A stretch of 64,000 nucleotides of DNA from assembly GCA_028023455.1 (NCBI GenBank), contig JAQFVV010000030.1, forward strand, positions 6,034,501 to 6,098,500. Reading direction: 5' to 3'. This document shows positions 60,431-64,000 of this stretch, in pieces. Origin of the DNA: Epiperipatus broadwayi (taxonomy: Eukaryota > Onychophora > Udeonychophora > Euonychophora > Peripatidae). Each line of letters opens with the position of its first letter. Position 1 is the first letter of the stretch. The notes beneath the pieces are model-generated. The model was given only the letters and a program-made list of their open reading frames with translations. It was not told where the DNA came from and ran no database searches. A program made the translations under genes and the position numbers.

Positions 60431-60666
60431 ATATACATTGTACACAGGCTTATCACCTGCATTTATTTATGTAATATATGCGGGATTCGAACTCAGACTT
60501 TCACACGACCCACAACTCTCAGTGCTATCTTATATTGCTGACACATCTGATCACACACATGTTGAAAAGACAAATAATCACCAATATACGTATTTCGTGC
60601 TAAGCAATATAAGATGGCACTGAGAGTTGTGAGTCGTGTGAAAGTCTGAGTACGAATCCCGCATAT
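60431..60666 (+). mobile_element. Family A short hairpin, copy A15
   Basis: tRNA-like arms in both orientations share AGTGCTATCTTATATTGCT and its complement, which no other copy has. GATTCGAACTCAG on the left is the B-box complement. ATTCTTTTTT at 60421-60430 and 60667-60676 is a likely duplication. The ORF at 60438-60623 is arm sequence. Confidence 0.75.
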
Positions 60667-60676
60667 ATTCTTTTTT

Positions 60677-61337
60677 TTTTTTTAACTTAGCTTTTAAAAA
60701 AATAAAGAAAAAAGAAAAAGACGTTGCCTTGTTAGCTAGTGAGATAGCGTCTTTCTTTATTTAAACGTTCACTAACTCTTTATTAGTATTTTATTTTATA
60801 ATTTTAAATATAATTTGTTCTTTCTGGATGATTAAATGAATATTTTTTACTATAAGTTCTAATGCGTCTGCCTTCTCCCTGTATAACGTTTTAAAATCAT
60901 TCCGCTATATTCTCTTTGTTCTTTTTGTGAGAGCAGTCATACTTTTTTCAGCGTAAGTAACGTAAAATGGTTTATTTTATAAACTTTCCTCTGTTCCGTG
61001 GAACGGAAAAAAATATATTATTACGTTGTTTTTCAATTGATTACTTGTGATAATGCAAAAACACGCACAATGAAAACTTGTTTTTAATTGTCTTTGTTTT
61101 ACATGAAGTTAAAAAAATTAGTCTGAAGAAAGTTATTATATATTTCTGAATAATAAAACTATTGTTGTCCTAGTATTTTGATTCTATATTTCTAATTCAA
61201 AGTGCATCATAGATAATATTAACAGTTTAAACAATAAAACCTGTGTATGAGGACAAAATTTTATCATTCGTCAATATTTTTTGCATAGTTTTATAACTTT
61301 TATGTATTTCTTCGTAAAATGTTTAATAAGAGTAGCT
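60677..61337. other. AT-rich intergenic DNA
   Basis: No gene or repeat recognised. Confidence 0.5.
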
Positions 61338-61354
61338 AATATTAATATTTATTG

Positions 61355-61438
61355 TCAAGCGTTGGTGACCGAGTGGTTAGCTCAGCTGCCTTACAGGCAG
61401 TTGTCCCCGGGTTCGCTTCCTGTTTTGACACACAAAAA
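61355..61438 (+). mobile_element. Family E tRNA-only SINE, copy E7 (84 bp)
   Basis: GTCAA, GCGTTGG, A-box-like TGACCGAGTGG, TTAGCTCAGCTGCC, T-arm GGGTTCGCTTCC, then TTTTGACACAC and A5. A perfect 17-bp duplication, TAATATTAATATTTATT, lies at 61338-61354 and 61439-61455, so the complete insert is only 84 bp. Confidence 0.92.
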
Positions 61439-61478
61439 TAATATTAATATTTATTTCAATATTATTATGTAATTTTTT

Positions 61479-61661
61479 TCAATAAAATTTTAAAGTATCT
61501 ATGAAATAATTATCAGAATTTTTCAGAAAAGATGTAATACATAATTCTGAACATTTATTTTTAATGCATCTGTCAAAGTAATTTAAGCCCTTTTGTACTA
61601 TGATTACATCAGGCTGATTATATATTACTTTAAATATTTTATTATCATCAGCATAAGACAA
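61479..61661 (-). pseudogene. Non-LTR reverse-transcriptase relic, YADD half
   Basis: Encodes SYADDNKIF, the RT catalytic motif as found in Jockey/CR1-like elements, then a decayed continuation with NYFDRCIKN. The frame opens a little upstream (EILSYADD). It is the same strand and likely the same element as 63134-63385. Confidence 0.65.
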
Positions 61662-61776
61662 AATTTCGGAATGATTTCTGTAGAATCAAAATATCTTTCC
61701 AAATGTTTAGTAATTCATTATTTAAATAAATAACTGAAACACAAGCTTAATATATACCATGTGTCTATATATGTAA

Positions 61777-62685
61777 TATAGGGTATATGAGCACAGACTT
61801 TCACATAACCCACCACTCTCCACTCTATCTAATAACACTGATACACTCAAGCACATATATGCTGAAAAGATAAATAATCACCAATATACATATTTCATGC
61901 TAAACCAGCAATCATCAGTTGGTCCAGATTATCATCTCCCACACATATATACTATAAGTGCTCAGATATATATTAAGATAGACAATCTTCATACTTTAAT
62001 GGACTGGCTCCAATCTACTACTCACTCCAACTCTTCAACCATCCATCCAATTGAAAATCTGATGATGGAATGCTCGAAGGCCACCCTAAGGCTGAGATTC
62101 TTGTCACACCCATGTTGACCCAAGGTCAATCTGAACCCCACATGTACTGGACATAATCCATTAAACACATATGCAAGGATGGGCAGACATCCTAAGGCCG
62201 AGATTCTTGTCACACCCATGTTGACCCAAGGTCAATCTGAACCCCACATGTACAGGACATAATCCATTAAACACATATGCAAGGATGGGCAGACATTATA
62301 GAGATGGGCAGACATTATAGAGATGTCTGCCCATCCTTGCATGGGTGTGACAAGAATCTCGGCTTTAGGGTGGCCTTCGAGCATTCCATCATCAGATTTT
62401 CAATTGGATGGACGGTTGAAGAGTTGGAGTGAGTAGTAGATTGGAGCCAGTCCATTAAAGTATGAAGATTGTCTATCTTAATATATATATATCTGAGCAC
62501 TTATAGTATATATGTGTGGGAGATGATAATCTGGACCAACTGATGATTGCTGGTTTAGCATGAAATACGTATATTGGTAATTATTTATCTTTTCAGCATA
62601 TATGTGCTTGAGTGTATCAGTGTTATTAGATAGAGTGGAGAGTGGTGGGTTATGTGAAAGTCTGTGCTCATTTACCCTATATTAA
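61777..62685. repeat. ~0.9 kb palindrome made of family A sequence
   Basis: Nearly the whole of 61777-62130 is complementary to 62335-62685. Copy-specific spellings, such as GGCTCCAATCTACTACTCAC and its complement, occur in both arms. The left arm also has a 106-bp tandem duplication (starts 62085 and 62191). The centre near 62297-62330 carries GATGGGCAGACATTATAGA repeats. The ORFs inside are repeat sequence. Confidence 0.9.
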
Positions 62686-62862
62686 ATAAATGTAAATTTT
62701 ACATTTTTTAAATAAGAAGCTATTCAATTAATTCTTTTCATATTTAGATTCAAATCGATGAGTTTGGTTATTTATATTTTATGACAAATAAAATCAAATG
62801 TGAATAATAAATCTAGATAGACTTGAGTATTAGTGATAGCCGATTTTTTAAAATTATAAAAA

Positions 62863-63085
62863 TAGTATGAAGATTGGCTATCTTAATAATAAAGCTGAGC
62901 ACTGATTGTATTATATGTATGGAGATAGTAATCTGGACCAACTGATGATTGCTGGTTTATCATGAAATATGTATATTGGTGATTATTTATCTTTTCAATA
63001 TGTGTGTGATCAGGTGGGTTAACAATATGAGATGTCTTGGACAGTTGAGGGTCATGTGAAAGTCTGAGTTCGAATTCCTTAAATA
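62863..63085 (+). mobile_element. Family A copy A17
   Basis: Body from ATGAAGATTGGCTATCTTAA through the tRNA-like end with B-box GAGTTCGAATTCC. It lies within the same broken LINE as the palindrome. No clear duplication. Confidence 0.65.
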
Positions 63086-63133
63086 TAAAACTAGTTTGAG
63101 ATTTTGGAGTTATGTTAATATTTTTTTTATTTT

Positions 63134-63385
63134 TCAGTAAAAACAATTTTCAAAAATCTGATAGACAGTTGATAAAATAGATATTTCTATATAATTTTTT
63201 TGGATCATTTTTATATCTGTTTTATTAAAAGGTACAATTCTAGTTGCTTTTAAACATTGTGGAAGGGGGGGGGGTGAATTAAAGGAGTTTAGCACTTCAT
63301 AATATTTCTTCAGAATTAATGTTGGAATTTCTGTTTTTTGTTTTTTAAATTTCTCTTGTTTTGTTGTTTGTGTTCTTTTTCGCAA
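63134..63385 (-). pseudogene. Non-LTR reverse-transcriptase relic, N-terminal half
   Basis: Encodes LPQCLKATRIVPF, NKTDIKMIQKNYIEISILS and YQIFENC, matching the conserved P-x-x-LK...A-x-V-x-P-x-x-KxD...NYRPISIL...IFE segment at the start of Jockey/CR1-like RTs. It ends where a family A SINE begins. The YADD half is 1.5 kb further along the minus strand. Confidence 0.7.
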
Positions 63386-64000
63386 AAGTTTTTTATGCTT
63401 TCTGTTTTTGTCTTTATCTAAAGATCGTTATTAAATTTCAAATTGAGTTGTTTAAGTGAATAAGTGTGAACTGTTTTGAGAGATTTACTAATTAATGAAA
63501 AGAAGCTGAAGAATGTTCTTAAGGTCTTTGTCTTTTCCATATGCTTTTTAATTTGTTTGGGTTATAGGAAAAATTGAAGTATATCTAAGATTTATACATT
63601 GGAGAAAAGAAGTTGAGTTAAATTAATGTTCCGTGTGGTTTTAGTAATAATAGATATATTATCTTTAATTAAGTTTAAAGTCGTATATGGACAAAAGTAT
63701 ATTAATCTCTAGTCTAATAAATAATGCATTCAGTTAATGATATTTAGTGAATAAATGCAAAAAAGATTTGGTTTTGCCTTTAATAATTTGATTAGTTTGT
63801 TTTCTACCAGAGTTTTGTTATATTTTCTTTTTCTTAGTTACTCATTCGTTCAAAGAGTTAATTCATTAAACGAAAAAAAAACAACATAGTGATTTTTTAA
63901 ATATATTCTTCTGTTAATATTTATTCATGTTTATAATAATTTCCTATTGCTCCACCTAGTGAACATTTTAGCACAAGCTTAAAAGCGAGTTGTACAATTT
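63386..64000. other. AT-rich intergenic DNA
   Basis: No gene or repeat recognised. Possibly more decayed 5' LINE sequence. Confidence 0.4.

Overview
This is nuclear DNA of a metazoan, most likely an invertebrate. It is roughly three-quarters A+T by eye. It has no bacterial-type gene layout, no operons and no recognisable host gene. Almost everything that can be identified is a repeat: non-LTR and LTR retrotransposons, tRNA-derived SINEs, DNA-transposon miniatures and minisatellites. The RTE-type LINE, the CTCF-like motif and the tRNA-like SINEs fit a lophotrochozoan such as a mollusc, but the sequence alone does not settle the taxon.

Layout. 1-24 kb holds interspersed SINE-like hairpin repeats (families called A, B and D here), a short tRNA-only SINE (family E), a degraded RTE endonuclease relic (7840-8216), a pogo/Tigger-like DNA element (15808-16761) and several long inverted repeats. 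24.1-27.6 kb holds a nearly complete RTE-type LINE on the minus strand. Only two single-base indels break its ORF and it ends in an (ATC)n tract. 33.15-39.38 kb holds a non-autonomous LTR retrotransposon with 2.3 kb LTRs, read on the minus strand. It sits inside an older ~1.6 kb duplicated segment whose second, LTR-free copy lies at 47.2-48.8 kb. 43.4-45.9 kb holds a possible LTR-element remnant with a 198-codon coiled-coil ORF. 49.9-50.3 kb holds a 60-bp minisatellite open in two frames. 51.2-51.4 kb holds a GC-rich inverted-terminal-repeat element carrying a CTCF-consensus match. 56.9-64 kb holds relics of two further LINEs, one split by nested SINEs, plus a ~0.9 kb palindrome.

Main theme. 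At least four repeat families (A, B, D and the 22.1 kb element) form hairpins. Many copies are bounded by 10-15 bp target-site duplications, as expected for LINE-style retroposition rather than for DNA-transposon TIRs. In several copies the two hairpin arms share variants absent from other copies, and the loop point differs between copies. This suggests that the inverted arms were made, or homogenised, separately in each copy, for example by snap-back copying of cDNA. A second notable structure is in the LTR element: six 56-bp units next to the primer-binding site, each a degenerate copy of the LTR-end/primer-binding-site junction.

No working host gene, rRNA, functional tRNA, CRISPR array or origin could be supported.
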